DNA of 64,000 nt from Pseudomonas entomophila (GTDB lineage: Bacteria; Pseudomonadota; Gammaproteobacteria; Pseudomonadales; Pseudomonadaceae), in the NCBI RefSeq assembly GCF_023277925.1, contig NZ_CP063832.1, forward strand, positions 62,001 to 126,000, given 5' to 3'. Below are positions 54,001-61,724 of this stretch, one piece after another. The first letter of the stretch is position 1, and each line of letters opens with the position of its first letter. The position numbers and the translations under genes were made by a program. The notes beneath the pieces are model-generated. The model was not told the DNA's origin. It was given only the letters and a program-made list of their open reading frames with translations, and made no database searches.

Positions 54001-54950
54001 AATGGTTCCACGACGAAGCGGGCAACCTGACCCGCGAGCATCAGTATTACTTGGCCACCGGCACGCCGATGGTCGCGGTGTGGCAGCACGAGTACGACGC
54101 GCTCAACCAGCGCACCGCGACGATCCGTCCGGACGGCCACAAGGTCAGCTGGCTGACCTACGGCAGCGGCCACCTGCTCGGCATGACCCTCGACCAGCAC
54201 GAAATGCTGGCTTACGAGCGCGACGACCTGCACCGCGAAACCGTGCGGCATCAGGGCAATAAGCTGATGCAGACCCAGGCCTGGGACCCGGCCGGGCGCT
54301 TGCAGGAACAGTTGTTGGGCAGCCACGACGGCCAGTCCACGCTGCTCAAGCGTCAGTACCGCTATGACGCCGCCGGCCAGCTGACCAATATCCACGACAG
54401 CCGTCGTGGGCAGCTGGAGTACCAGTACGATCCGGTCGGTCGCCTGCTCAAGGCCACCAGCCGCCTGGGTGTGGAAACCTTTGCCTTCGACCCGGCCGGT
54501 AACCTGCTGGACCAGAAAACCCAGGAACTGAACCGCCCGCTGGAAGCCGATCCACGGCGTAACAAGCTGATGGACAACCTGCTGCGCGAGTACGCGGGTA
54601 CTCATTACCGCTACGACGAACGCGGAAATTTGATCCACCGCCTGCACAACGGCGCCCACGCGCACTTCACCTGGGACCTGTTCGACCGGCTGGCCTCTTA
54701 CAACGACGATAAGCTCAAGGTCGACTACAGCTACGACGCCCTGGGCCGGCGTTTGCACAAGCATTCGGTGGCGCACTTCTGGGACCGCCCGGAAGCGGGC
54801 ACCGGCTGGAACCAGCTGCAACGGGCCAAGCGCCAACGTGAACTCGGCTGTGGCTTCACCCTGTTTGGCTGGGATGGCGACACCCTGGCCTGGGAGAGCT
54901 CACCGCCACGCGACGAAGGCGACACCGGTCGCACCGTGCATTACCTGTAA
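51099..54950 (+). CDS. RHS repeat protein, N-terminal and core part (ends at an in-frame TAA)
   Basis: 1283 residues before the stop. The N-terminal 330 residues are a helical region with hydrophobic stretches (WVSLGINLIGIVPYPPG) and no PAAR domain. A DUF6531-like segment follows (DFSLSGPFPVNWTRVYNSRL near 368), then about 25 YD repeats (YDxxGxL/xxxTDxxG type) to the end. AGGAAGG precedes ATG 51099. The TAA at 54948-54950 stands where relatives read a Tyr codon (VHYLYEPGSF), and the same frame continues with the missing RHS core and toxin tip. This is probably a single-base nonsense change in one polymorphic toxin gene of 1544 codons. Confidence 0.88.
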   Translation: MSAAPAVPAPSEREIQIAIAPLDTLLSEDLGAAAASVDHWLQEISYGLVDLQLLRQHAESIPAMANSLACIDALIDILELVENPDPDPLVWVSLGINLIGIVPYPPGLSRARTVLRPVLQLTRQTLRRRPGAHIGAVILEIIDGHLHANIRGALEHYVREALAQLPAMLSAAADTARLLFTSLAKTIAAAARGKLDAASSHRLARAQMAQVALYDSALETDAWRLALSALANATEGSLKDGYNSVARHFKGELDSLLGPLIRTLEDLAKVVPQRLQALGSAGMENSIAWLLTRLLETVLANPRRPGMAVAIRPGVTHQARHVHPEGPTEVVRSQVRANKQPKPEKNGPCACTGFSIGHVLGDETLAHQDFSLSGPFPVNWTRVYNSRLAKLDDGSLGARWITEFTTCLDVVDKGVVFHDSDGRSHDYPLPKVGKPHYDPIEYVSLVRTTETQLILIRGLSRRETYERVGDRFYLVHIVLRSGAGAMLHYEHSHNGRPVLSDINTYSDNDPEKVHLQLGTLLDDHGHIQGLWQVVDGTPLRQLCGYHYDAQGDLIAAQDEHGAAWHYQYQHHLVTRYTDRTGRGINLEWDGSGPQAKAIHEWADDGSFETRLAWDPNIRLTYVTDAHGQETWHYYDALGYTYRLIHPDGREEWLFRDERKNVIRHVHPDGSQDRYTYDERSNLLQHIRADHSTVHYAYDEHDQPIKLRDAEGGLWLRDYDERGNLVESVDPLGNKTEFAYTPAGLVKAIKDALGNEKTLAYNAAGQLLEYTDCSGKTSQWAYNALGQLTEFADAAGNTTAYEYQAGQLAKVTHPDKTEERFNYDAEGRLLAHVDALDRCTTWSYTAAGMLAERVDANEHTLRYRWDKLGRLIGLENENTSKATFLYDPVGRLLQETGFDGLVTRYQYDPYSGRLASTQVGQRRIELTFDPMGRLSERTARLGNQSQSETFAYNGNGQLIQAVNAASKLQWFHDEAGNLTREHQYYLATGTPMVAVWQHEYDALNQRTATIRPDGHKVSWLTYGSGHLLGMTLDQHEMLAYERDDLHRETVRHQGNKLMQTQAWDPAGRLQEQLLGSHDGQSTLLKRQYRYDAAGQLTNIHDSRRGQLEYQYDPVGRLLKATSRLGVETFAFDPAGNLLDQKTQELNRPLEADPRRNKLMDNLLREYAGTHYRYDERGNLIHRLHNGAHAHFTWDLFDRLASYNDDKLKVDYSYDALGRRLHKHSVAHFWDRPEAGTGWNQLQRAKRQRELGCGFTLFGWDGDTLAWESSPPRDEGDTGRTVHYL

Positions 54951-55733
54951 GAACCGGGCAGCTTCGTGCCGGTCGCCCAGGCCCTGCGCAAGAGCCCGAT
55001 CCGCTTGCACAAGCAACCGGACTGGGGTCAGCGTGAATATGACTTCGATCAGGACCCGTTGTGGCATACCGAGGTGAAGCCACAAGCGTTCGACGCGATT
55101 GCCTGGTACCACTGCGACCACCTCGGCACGCCGATGGAGCTGACCGATGAGCACGGCCACATCGCTTGGGCAGGGCAGTACAAGGCGTGGGGTGAAGTGA
55201 GGGAGGAGCGCTCGGCGTGGGCCAAACAGCACGGCCTGGGCAACCCGCTTCGCTTCCAGGGGCAGTACCACGATCACGAGACCGGGCTGCACTACAACCG
55301 CTATCGATACTACGATCCAAAGTCTGGCCGTTTTACAAGTCCAGACCCAATCGGCTATTCGGGGGGGATGAACCTTCAGGTTTATGCACCTAATCCCATC
55401 GAGTGGATAGACCCACTAGGACTAGCAAAAGGGTCAAATACGAGAGGTGATGTGACGTATCGGGCCAGATGGAGGAAAGGCTCGGTTCAGAAGGCTTGGA
55501 GTGAAGCTGATGAAGGCCCCACGGGAGGGCGCTTGTGCCCAGCCTGCCAAAAAGAGGTTAAGGTTGCCCCAGGTACTGGCCATCGTGATTGGGATATGGA
55601 CCATCATCCGGAGCCTTGGTCGCTTCGAGATTTCCCGGATGACGTCACTCGGAAACAGGTTATCGATAATTATCAAGAAGGAGTGATTTTGAAGTGTCAA
55701 TCTTGCAATCGTCGAGAGGGCAATAGAAAGTGA
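54951..55733 (+). pseudogene. RHS core C-terminus with HNH-like nuclease toxin tip (continuation of the RHS gene)
   Basis: In the same frame as 51099-54950. It begins EPGSFVPVAQAL and carries the conserved RHS core end (YHCDHLGTPMELTD, GLHYNRYRYYDPKSGRF, SPDPIG) and the self-cleavage site IDPLGLAKG (55407-55433). The tip of 99 residues contains CPAC, DWDMDHHPEPW and CQSCNRREGN, an HNH/GH-E-like nuclease pattern with two CxxC knuckles. GC content falls after about 55310, as is usual where the variable tip begins. A GTG at 54966 could start a separate polypeptide, which would lack the N-terminal delivery part. The stop overlaps the next start (GTGA). Confidence 0.82.
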
Positions 55734-56290
55734 CGATAATTAACCATGTTGAGAAGATATTTGGTGGGATTGAGCGTGGTTGGTCCTTTGAATATGAGAG
55801 CCATTCATACAATATCGTAGAATGCGAGGGAGGGCGACTGGAAGGTGTTAGTACATATTGTACCCTCGGCTTGTCGCGTGCGGTTCTGCAAATAGGGAGG
55901 GGGAGGGAGATATCTCATGAGATTCTAATATCTGTTGAGGAAGATTCTGTTCCGGGTAATGTCGCCGCATTGATAAGTCAGGTGGTGGAGCAGATTTTGG
56001 CAAAGCATGAGCCGCTAAAAAATGATCAGGTGCTCAGGCGAAGTGGAGTTCTCTTTAAGGGTAGGGAGTTCAACTCGTTTTGGGTTAAGTCTCCGTTCTT
56101 TTTTGGAGAAGATGCAGAGATCTATGAAAGTGATGATGTAGGGGGCGGGGTGTGCATTATTGTATGGCTGGTTCCGATTTTTGAATCAGAGGCCAGGTAT
56201 ATAGAGCTGCGTGGTGGCGAAGCCTTTGAAGATATATTGACCGATCTGGAGGTTGATTTCTTTTCCCTCGATCGACGTGCTGTGGTTTGA
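55730..56290 (+). CDS. Suppressor-of-fused (SUFU)-like immunity protein
   Basis: A 186-residue acidic protein with GTG start at 55730 overlapping the toxin stop by four bases. It contains VSTYCTLGLSRAVL, EILISVEEDSVPGNVAALISQVVE and GVCIIVWLVPIFESEARYI, a pattern that matches the SUFU superfamily used widely as immunity proteins of nuclease tips. It most likely neutralises the HNH-like tip encoded just upstream. It is clearly AT-richer than the core genome. Confidence 0.75.
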   Translation: MTIINHVEKIFGGIERGWSFEYESHSYNIVECEGGRLEGVSTYCTLGLSRAVLQIGRGREISHEILISVEEDSVPGNVAALISQVVEQILAKHEPLKNDQVLRRSGVLFKGREFNSFWVKSPFFFGEDAEIYESDDVGGGVCIIVWLVPIFESEARYIELRGGEAFEDILTDLEVDFFSLDRRAVV

Positions 56291-56390
56291 ATAGTGAGTG
56301 ATAATGAGGTTTGCAATGGGTGGTAGTTCGGTCGAATCTCAAGCTACGCAACCTATGATGAGCACGGCCGCATTCTGAGTGCGTGTAGAC

Positions 56391-56534
56391 GTTACTGGTG
56401 CCGCCCACGCTGGCGTGCCAACGCCCCACGTACTAGAGTATGGTCGGAACACTTTGCCAAATGGGGTAGTCAGAGTAAACTCTCCATCCTCAAAATTGCC
56501 ACCGCGCCCAGCAACTGCAGAGGAAATTCCATGA
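56391..56534 (+). pseudogene. Orphan polymorphic-toxin tip fragment
   Basis: In this frame the codons read VTGAAHAGVPTPHVLEYGRN..., with NTLPNGVVRV and ending PRPATAEEIP, a typical C-terminus of a tip domain (GVPTPHV then N.LPNG). There is no start codon, and an upstream in-frame TGA lies at 56376-56378. A short RHS-like YATYDEHGRIL is readable in another frame at 56345-56377. Its TGA overlaps the ATG of the next gene (ATGA), the standard toxin-immunity junction. Confidence 0.65.
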
Positions 56535-57004
56535 GCAAACTTTACTCCACTCCGGACTTTGGAAATCTGGAAAAGTATGAGTCATGGCGAGAGCAATGGG
56601 AAAACCCATCAGATATCAACCTTTTCTCATACCTTCGTAGTGAATGCCACCCTGAGGACACCTTGATCGTAAGCAAGTTATTATTGCCCGACATGCTATG
56701 CGTCGACGACGGTGTGTTTCTTGAGCTCTCATTCAATGAATCCACCTACCTATCGCTTAAAAAAAATGGAGAATGCACTTCAAACATAGAGCAAAGCATG
56801 AATCACACATTGCTCTACGACATGTACGATGGATGCCCAAGCAATGTATCAGATGAAGTGTTCGTAAGGCTGTCAGCGCTACTAAAGTACTCTTGGGGTT
56901 TAGTTCTGCGTGATAGATTCCCTGAAAAGCAGTTCACCATAGCTATCGAAGATAATATTGAAGACTACGGCCCCTCAATAACCTTCTACCAGCTCAATAC
57001 ATAA
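56531..57004 (+). CDS. Probable orphan immunity protein, 157 residues
   Basis: An acidic, AT-rich gene beginning MSKLYSTPDFGNLEKYESWREQW with GAGGAAATTCC before ATG 56531. No known domain is recognised. Its start overlaps the stop of the displaced toxin tip at 56391-56534, so it is most likely the immunity partner kept after the tip lost its delivery part. Confidence 0.68.
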   Translation: MSKLYSTPDFGNLEKYESWREQWENPSDINLFSYLRSECHPEDTLIVSKLLLPDMLCVDDGVFLELSFNESTYLSLKKNGECTSNIEQSMNHTLLYDMYDGCPSNVSDEVFVRLSALLKYSWGLVLRDRFPEKQFTIAIEDNIEDYGPSITFYQLNT

Positions 57005-57125
57005 AGCAAGGCAACGTTCAGGATCTAAAGGCCAACTCATGTCGCAGCCTTGTTGAAGCCACGAAACTTGCAATTACTCTCCGCACCACAACGGTAGAGA
57101 GCCCGCGCCAGTTCAAGCGACACCC

Positions 57126-57184
57126 GGCCTGGGAAAGCTTACCGCCGCGCGACGAAGGCGACACCGGGCGTACCGTGCATTACT
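57126..57184 (+). pseudogene. Duplicated scrap of RHS core
   Basis: This stretch repeats 54886-54944 of the RHS gene (about 50 of 58 bases equal, encoding AWESLPPRDEGDTGRTVHYL). Similarity stops at the point where the main gene has its TAA. Nothing else in 57005-57460 is recognisable as a gene. Confidence 0.75.
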
Positions 57185-57462
57185 TGGGCCGAAAAGTGGA
57201 CGGATGTATTTTTAACTCTAATTGCTACCTGAGCAGGGCCGAAGGGACCACAGAACTTAGGTGATATCGGCTGAAGAGAATAGTCCTATTAAATAGGCTA
57301 TCTAGCGAGCATGCTGACTGGCAATAGTCGGTTCGTGGGTGATCCTATGCGATTGATTGGAAATGCATTGAGAAGATGAAGCAGGGTGGGCTGAAACTAG
57401 AGTAGAGAAAGTAAATCTACCCTTTTTTCTGTTCACCCCATTTTTCTGTCTGGAGCAAGACT

Positions 57463-57705
57463 TCCATAATTCCAAAAAATGCGGAAGATCTCTATAAAAT
57501 GGCGATCCCTGACAGAGATGGGCTTCACTGGTACGCCATGGACGAGAAAGGCGTTATCCATCGATTTGGCAATTGTAATGATGGAACGGTTCACTGGAAC
57601 GGAGATTCGGTTCAAGGCCGAGGAATCAAGCCACCGCCAGAGGTCGAGCGGAAATTTGCAGAGATGAAAAAAGACTGCATGTGCGGAATGAAGAAAAATG
57701 GTTGA
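57463..57705 (+). pseudogene. Third displaced toxin-tip fragment
   Basis: The frame reads IPKNAEDLYKMAIPDRDGLHW, then YAMDEKGVIHRFG, GTVHWNGDS and ends CMCGMKKNG. An internal ATG lies at 57499, giving 68 residues. The composition and short length suit a polymorphic-toxin tip cut from its carrier. Its stop overlaps the next gene by eight bases. I do not recognise its toxin family. Confidence 0.6.
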
Positions 57706-58162
57706 ACTAAAGGCAAGAGTTGACACATTCAAATCCGATGACGGAAGTGCTCACTTCACACAGTGCTGTTTGATCTTCGGCGATGTGACAGTCGGTGACT
57801 ATGGCCAGCTAATGCTGGTCGGCGCTCTAGATGGCGCAATCAAGGATTTGTTTAAACGAGCAAAAAATAATGAACCAATACAATTAACAGTCAGCAATTT
57901 GGAAGCCAAAATACAAGAAGTCGAGACGGATATAAGAAATTCCTACTTACCTATTGGAGTAGAAAGTTTTGACGGTGACTTTGTAGGGTTTGTAAGAATT
58001 GACGGCCACGAGAGCATGGTGATTAGGCTTTGGGGGGAAGAGAATTTATCCCTGCTGGATATAAGCGAGTCAAACTATATAAAGTTCATGCATGACCTTA
58101 GAGAAACCTTGGCTGAGCAATGTAAAGCGCTAGGATTGAATCTTGATCAGGACTCAGCATAG
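57698..58162 (+). CDS. Probable orphan immunity protein, 154 residues
   Basis: An acidic protein: MVELKARVDTFKSDDGSAHF, LIFGDVTVGDYGQLMLVGAL and a C-terminal helix (IKFMHDLRETLAEQCKALG). It overlaps the toxin-tip fragment before it by eight bases. The layout and base composition argue for an immunity function; the 'FG..~~GD' region is somewhat reminiscent of Imm42-type proteins, but that is a guess. Few bases downstream the GC-rich core genome resumes. Confidence 0.68.
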   Translation: MVELKARVDTFKSDDGSAHFTQCCLIFGDVTVGDYGQLMLVGALDGAIKDLFKRAKNNEPIQLTVSNLEAKIQEVETDIRNSYLPIGVESFDGDFVGFVRIDGHESMVIRLWGEENLSLLDISESNYIKFMHDLRETLAEQCKALGLNLDQDSA

Positions 58163-58265
58163 GTGCAATGAATAGGGGCGACACCTGCCGCCCCAAGAAG
58201 TATCGTACTGCATGAGTGATCCAAGCCGACTGGCTACGAGACACCCAGACCGAGCCGTTCCGGCC

Positions 58266-58523
58266 TCAGTGCCTCATACCCAGCTCCGCATCATCCATCA
58301 GCGCCTTGGCCAGCGCGCTCAGGTAATACGACGCCCAGAGCAGTTGTGGCTTTTCTTCCATGATCCCGGCAATGGTCAGGTCGCGCACGCAGCCCATCAG
58401 ATCCGAGGCTTGTTCGCGGGCGTGCTGGCAGGGGATGCCGGGTTTGATGCAGAACAGTGGGACGGTCTGGCCTTCGCCTTGGTAGAACTTGGTTTTGCCT
58501 GCGGTGGTGTCGTCTGTGGTCAT
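58266..58523 (-). CDS. DUF3077 family protein, 85 residues
   Basis: MTTDDTTAGKTKFYQGEGQT, then IPCQHAREQASDLMGCVRDL and a C-terminal helix WASYYLSALAKALMDD. This is the DUF3077 pattern found in small Pseudomonas proteins of unknown function. GGGAG precedes the ATG complement at 58521-58523; the frame runs 17 codons upstream. Confidence 0.8.
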   Translation of the reverse strand: MTTDDTTAGKTKFYQGEGQTVPLFCIKPGIPCQHAREQASDLMGCVRDLTIAGIMEEKPQLLWASYYLSALAKALMDDAELGMRH

Positions 58524-58563
58524 TGTTTTTCTCCCCGAAGTTGTCGGTGCCTGGGTGGGCCCT

Positions 58564-58631
58564 TTCGCCAGCAAGGCTGGCTCCTACAGGTGTAGCGTGG
58601 CGTTCTTCGTAGGATCCGGCTTGCCAGCGAA
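58564..58631. repeat. REP pair (imperfect)
   Basis: TTCGCCAGCAAGGCTGGCTC.. and GTAGGATCCGGCTTGCCAGC are inverted REP copies between the two small genes. Confidence 0.75.
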
Positions 58632-58647
58632 CAGGGCCGGGCGCGGG

Positions 58648-58890
58648 CTAGTGCAGCGTCTGCGGAGCCTTGGGCATCTGCACCTGGATCAACGCCGACT
58701 CGAGCAACACGCGCAGCGATTCGACTTCGTGGATCGACGCCATCATCAGGATCGTGGCCGGTGATCTGGGCTGGGCATGCACGGCCTGATGGGCCACGGT
58801 CAGTGCACACAGGGCGTACTCGGTGGCCTGGATGAGGGTGTCTTCGAGGGAGTGAGGGTTGTGGGGTGGATCGGGAACAATCTTAAGCAT
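58648..58890 (-). CDS. DUF6124-like small protein, 80 residues
   Basis: MLKIVPDPPHNPHSLEDTLI..., then ALCALTVAHQAVHAQPRSPA and a final helical stretch VESLRVLLESALIQVQ. The start 'M.K..PDPP' resembles the DUF6124 family of Pseudomonas, often found beside DUF3077 genes. The function is unknown. The reading frame is open upstream to 59118, but no better start with ribosome site is seen. Confidence 0.65.
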   Translation of the reverse strand: MLKIVPDPPHNPHSLEDTLIQATEYALCALTVAHQAVHAQPRSPATILMMASIHEVESLRVLLESALIQVQMPKAPQTLH

Positions 58891-59454
58891 GTGGTCGGCC
58901 TCTATAAGGGCCGCTACAGGCTTGCTGTCAAACAAGTGGGTGGCAGCTGTACATGGGTTGACAGACCGGCAGGCAAACCAAAACCCGGCGCACATGAAGT
59001 GCCCCATGCACAGCAGCCATTGAGGGCTAAGCCATGTAGTTTGACTGATCGGCCTGTCAAAGCCGGTCGCTGATTCAAGCGCCCCGCCGAGACTAGAGCC
59101 GTGCCAGAACGACCGCAACGGAAAAAGGGCGGCGGGAGTATGTTTGGGAAATGGACTACAAGGAAGGGGTTAAATCTGATTTCAGAGCCTGAAATGCAAT
59201 CCCATCGAGGCGTGGCATATCCCTGGCTCCACACTAACCTCAAGCCTTGCGCGATCCCTGTGGGAGCGGCCTTGTGTCGCGAAAAGACTGCATTGCAGCC
59301 CCTGGATCTCAGTATCAATGCAATGATCGCTGGGGCCGCTTTGCGCCCCTTTCGCGACACAAGGCCGCTCCCACATGGGCAAACGTAAACTACAAAAACG
59401 CTGCAAGACAGCCGCTCCCACAGGGCTTGTCGTTTTACGGATACACTGCCGGGC
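58891..59454. other. Intergenic region with a long inverted REP-like pair
   Basis: The left part (58891-59250) holds no gene I can support. A perfect 25-base inverted pair (GTGGGAGCGGCCTTGTGTCG.. at 59260-59284 and its complement at 59350-59374) fills the right part, with one further CGCTCCCACA half-site near 59413. Confidence 0.7.
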
Positions 59455-60387
59455 ATGAACCTCGACACCCGCATCAAGTACCGCCACCTGCTGTGCTTCC
59501 TGGAGATTGCCCGGCAGGGCAGCCTGGCCAGGGCCGCCGACGTGCTCGCCATCAGCCAGCCGGCGATCTCCAAGACCCTCAAGGAACTGGAAGACCTGCT
59601 CGAGACGCGCCTGTTCGAGCGCTCGCGCAACGGCGTCGCGCTGACCCCGGCCGGCACCCGCTTCATGCGCTACGCCGGCCCCAGCGTGCAGGCCCTGCGC
59701 GAGGGCGTGGGCAGCGTGCGTGGCGAGGCGCGCGCGCCGTCGCAGGTGCGCATCGGCGTGCTGTCCACCGTCGAAGGGTTGCTGATGCCGGAGGTGCTCT
59801 GCCGCCTGCACCAGCGCCACGAGGCGCTGGTGATCAGCGTGGTGACCGGGGTGAGCGCGCAACTGCTCGGGCAGTTGCACCTGGGCGAACTGGAACTGGT
59901 GGTCGGGCGCATGACCGACAGCCCGCAGATCCAGGGCCTGTCGTTCGAGCACCTGTACAGTGAATCGATGGCCCTGGTGGTGCGCCCAGGCCACCCGCTG
60001 CTGGCCAGCACCCCGGTGGAGCGGGCCCAAGTGGGGCGCTACCCGTTGGTGCTGCCGCCCCAGGGCACCACCATTCGCCAGCATGCCGACAGCCTGTTCG
60101 TGCAGTGCGGCATCCCGCTGCCGGCGCAGCGCCTGGAAACCTTGTCGCTGGCCCTGAGCCGCCGCTACCTGCTGGGCAGCGACGCGCTGTGGGTGGCGCC
60201 GCGCGACGCGGTGCTGCTCGACCTGCGGCGCAACGAACTCGCCGAGCTCGACCTGGGCGTGCGCGAGCCGGGCGGCTCGGTGGGCATCTGCCGCAACGCC
60301 GCCTTGCCGCAGAGCCTGCCGGCCCAGTGGATGTGCGAGGTACTGCGCGAGGTGGCCGGGCAGTACCGGGATGGCGATTACCCCTGA
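59455..60387 (+). CDS. LysR family transcriptional regulator, PcaQ-like
   Basis: A 310-residue regulator beginning MNLDTRIKYRHLLCFLEIARQ, with the helix-turn-helix AADVLAISQPAISKTLKELE. The opening and the GVALTPAGTRFMRYAG stretch are close to PcaQ, the activator of protocatechuate genes, and to related GbpR/Cbl-like regulators. No aromatic-degradation gene lies beside it; the efflux operon ending at 60378 is convergent and overlaps its last ten bases. Its target may therefore be elsewhere. Confidence 0.82.
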   Translation: MNLDTRIKYRHLLCFLEIARQGSLARAADVLAISQPAISKTLKELEDLLETRLFERSRNGVALTPAGTRFMRYAGPSVQALREGVGSVRGEARAPSQVRIGVLSTVEGLLMPEVLCRLHQRHEALVISVVTGVSAQLLGQLHLGELELVVGRMTDSPQIQGLSFEHLYSESMALVVRPGHPLLASTPVERAQVGRYPLVLPPQGTTIRQHADSLFVQCGIPLPAQRLETLSLALSRRYLLGSDALWVAPRDAVLLDLRRNELAELDLGVREPGGSVGICRNAALPQSLPAQWMCEVLREVAGQYRDGDYP

Positions 60388-61724
60388 GCCGGGCGGGTGA
60401 GCAGGGCACTGAGGCGCTTGAGGTTGTCGTCGCCCAGGCTGCCGCTGGCCGCCATCAGGCGCAACTGGGCCTGCAGGATGGCATAGCGCTGGCGGGCCAA
60501 CTGTAGGGTGGTGCGGGTCACCTGCTGTTCGGCGTCCACCACGTCGCTGCTGATCCGCGCGCCGGCTTCGAAGGCGTGGGTGGTGATCTGCAGGTTGCTC
60601 TGGCTGGAGCGTAGCGCCTGCTGCAGGGCCTGGTACTGGCTGAGCCCGCCGGTCAGGTTGAGGTAGGCCTGGCGGGCCATGAAGTCGGCCTCGCGGCGGG
60701 CATCTTCCAGTTCATCCTCGGCGGCGCCGTGCAGGGCGCGGGCCTCGCGGGTGCGGCTCTGGGTGCCGCCACCGGCGTACAGCGGCACGCTCAGTTGCAC
60801 GCCGACCACGGTCTGGGTGTACTTTTCCTCGGGCACGGTGACGTCGTAGAGGCTGCCGCCGACCGAGGCGAAGCGCCCGTGGGCGGCCACCAGGTCGAGG
60901 GTTGGCAGGTGGCCGGCCTGCTGTTTCTCCACCTCCTGCTCGGCGATCAGCCGGCGCACTTCGGCGGCCTGCACCTTGAGGTTCTGCGCCCGGGCCTGTT
61001 CGGTCCAGGCCTCCATGCGCGCCGGTTGCGGGCCGCTGAAGGCCACCTGGTCATCCAGCCGCGCCAGCTCGCCGGGGTCGCTGCCGATCAGCCGCGCCAT
61101 CGCCTGTTGCTGCAGGCGCAGGGCGTTGCCGGCGGCGATTTGCTCGGCCTGGGCCAGGTCGTAGCTGGCCTGGATGCGCTGCACTTCGTTCTCGGTGCCC
61201 GAGCCTTCGCGGCGCAAGCGTTGCGCCTTGTCCAACTGCTGGCCGAGGTTGCGCACCTGCTGGTGGCTGGTGTGCAGCTGGTCTTCGGCCAGCAGCAGTT
61301 CGAAGTAGGTATCGGCCACGCGCAGCATCAGGTCCTGGCGCGCCGCCAGCAGGTCGATCTCGCCGGCGGTGGCCTGGGCCTTGCCCTGGGCATGGCCGAT
61401 GACGTTCTGCCAACGTAGCAGCGGCTGGACCAGCACCAGCGCGTAGGCGTTGGAGTTGTCCTTGTCGCGCTGAGCGCCGCCGCTGTGCTCGCGGTCGACC
61501 CAGGCCGCGCCGCCTTCCAGCGACAGGTGCGGCAGCAGCGTCGCCAGCCCCTGGGGGGCTTTCTGCGCCGCGGCCTGCTGGCGTTGTTGGGCGGCGGCGT
61601 AGGCCATGTCGTGGTCCACGGCCTTGAGGTAGGTCTGGTACAGGTCGCTGGCCTGGCCAGGGTTGGCACAGAGCGCCAGCAGCGCCAGCGCGGCTACGCG
61701 GATTCGAGGGCGGTGTCCGGGCAT
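60378..61724 (-). CDS. TolC-family outer membrane efflux protein
   Basis: A 448-residue outer membrane factor. A signal peptide (VAALALLALCANPGQASD) is followed by two repeats of long alpha-helical hairpins (DLLAARQDLMLRVADTYFELLLAEDQL and the later VVDAEQQVTRTTLQLARQRY). LSVPLYAGG is a typical strand of this family. AAGGA precedes the ATG complement at 61722-61724. It overlaps the MFS gene by 31 bases and is the last gene of the tripartite efflux operon. Confidence 0.9.
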   Translation of the reverse strand: MPGHRPRIRVAALALLALCANPGQASDLYQTYLKAVDHDMAYAAAQQRQQAAAQKAPQGLATLLPHLSLEGGAAWVDREHSGGAQRDKDNSNAYALVLVQPLLRWQNVIGHAQGKAQATAGEIDLLAARQDLMLRVADTYFELLLAEDQLHTSHQQVRNLGQQLDKAQRLRREGSGTENEVQRIQASYDLAQAEQIAAGNALRLQQQAMARLIGSDPGELARLDDQVAFSGPQPARMEAWTEQARAQNLKVQAAEVRRLIAEQEVEKQQAGHLPTLDLVAAHGRFASVGGSLYDVTVPEEKYTQTVVGVQLSVPLYAGGGTQSRTREARALHGAAEDELEDARREADFMARQAYLNLTGGLSQYQALQQALRSSQSNLQITTHAFEAGARISSDVVDAEQQVTRTTLQLARQRYAILQAQLRLMAASGSLGDDNLKRLSALLTRPAQG

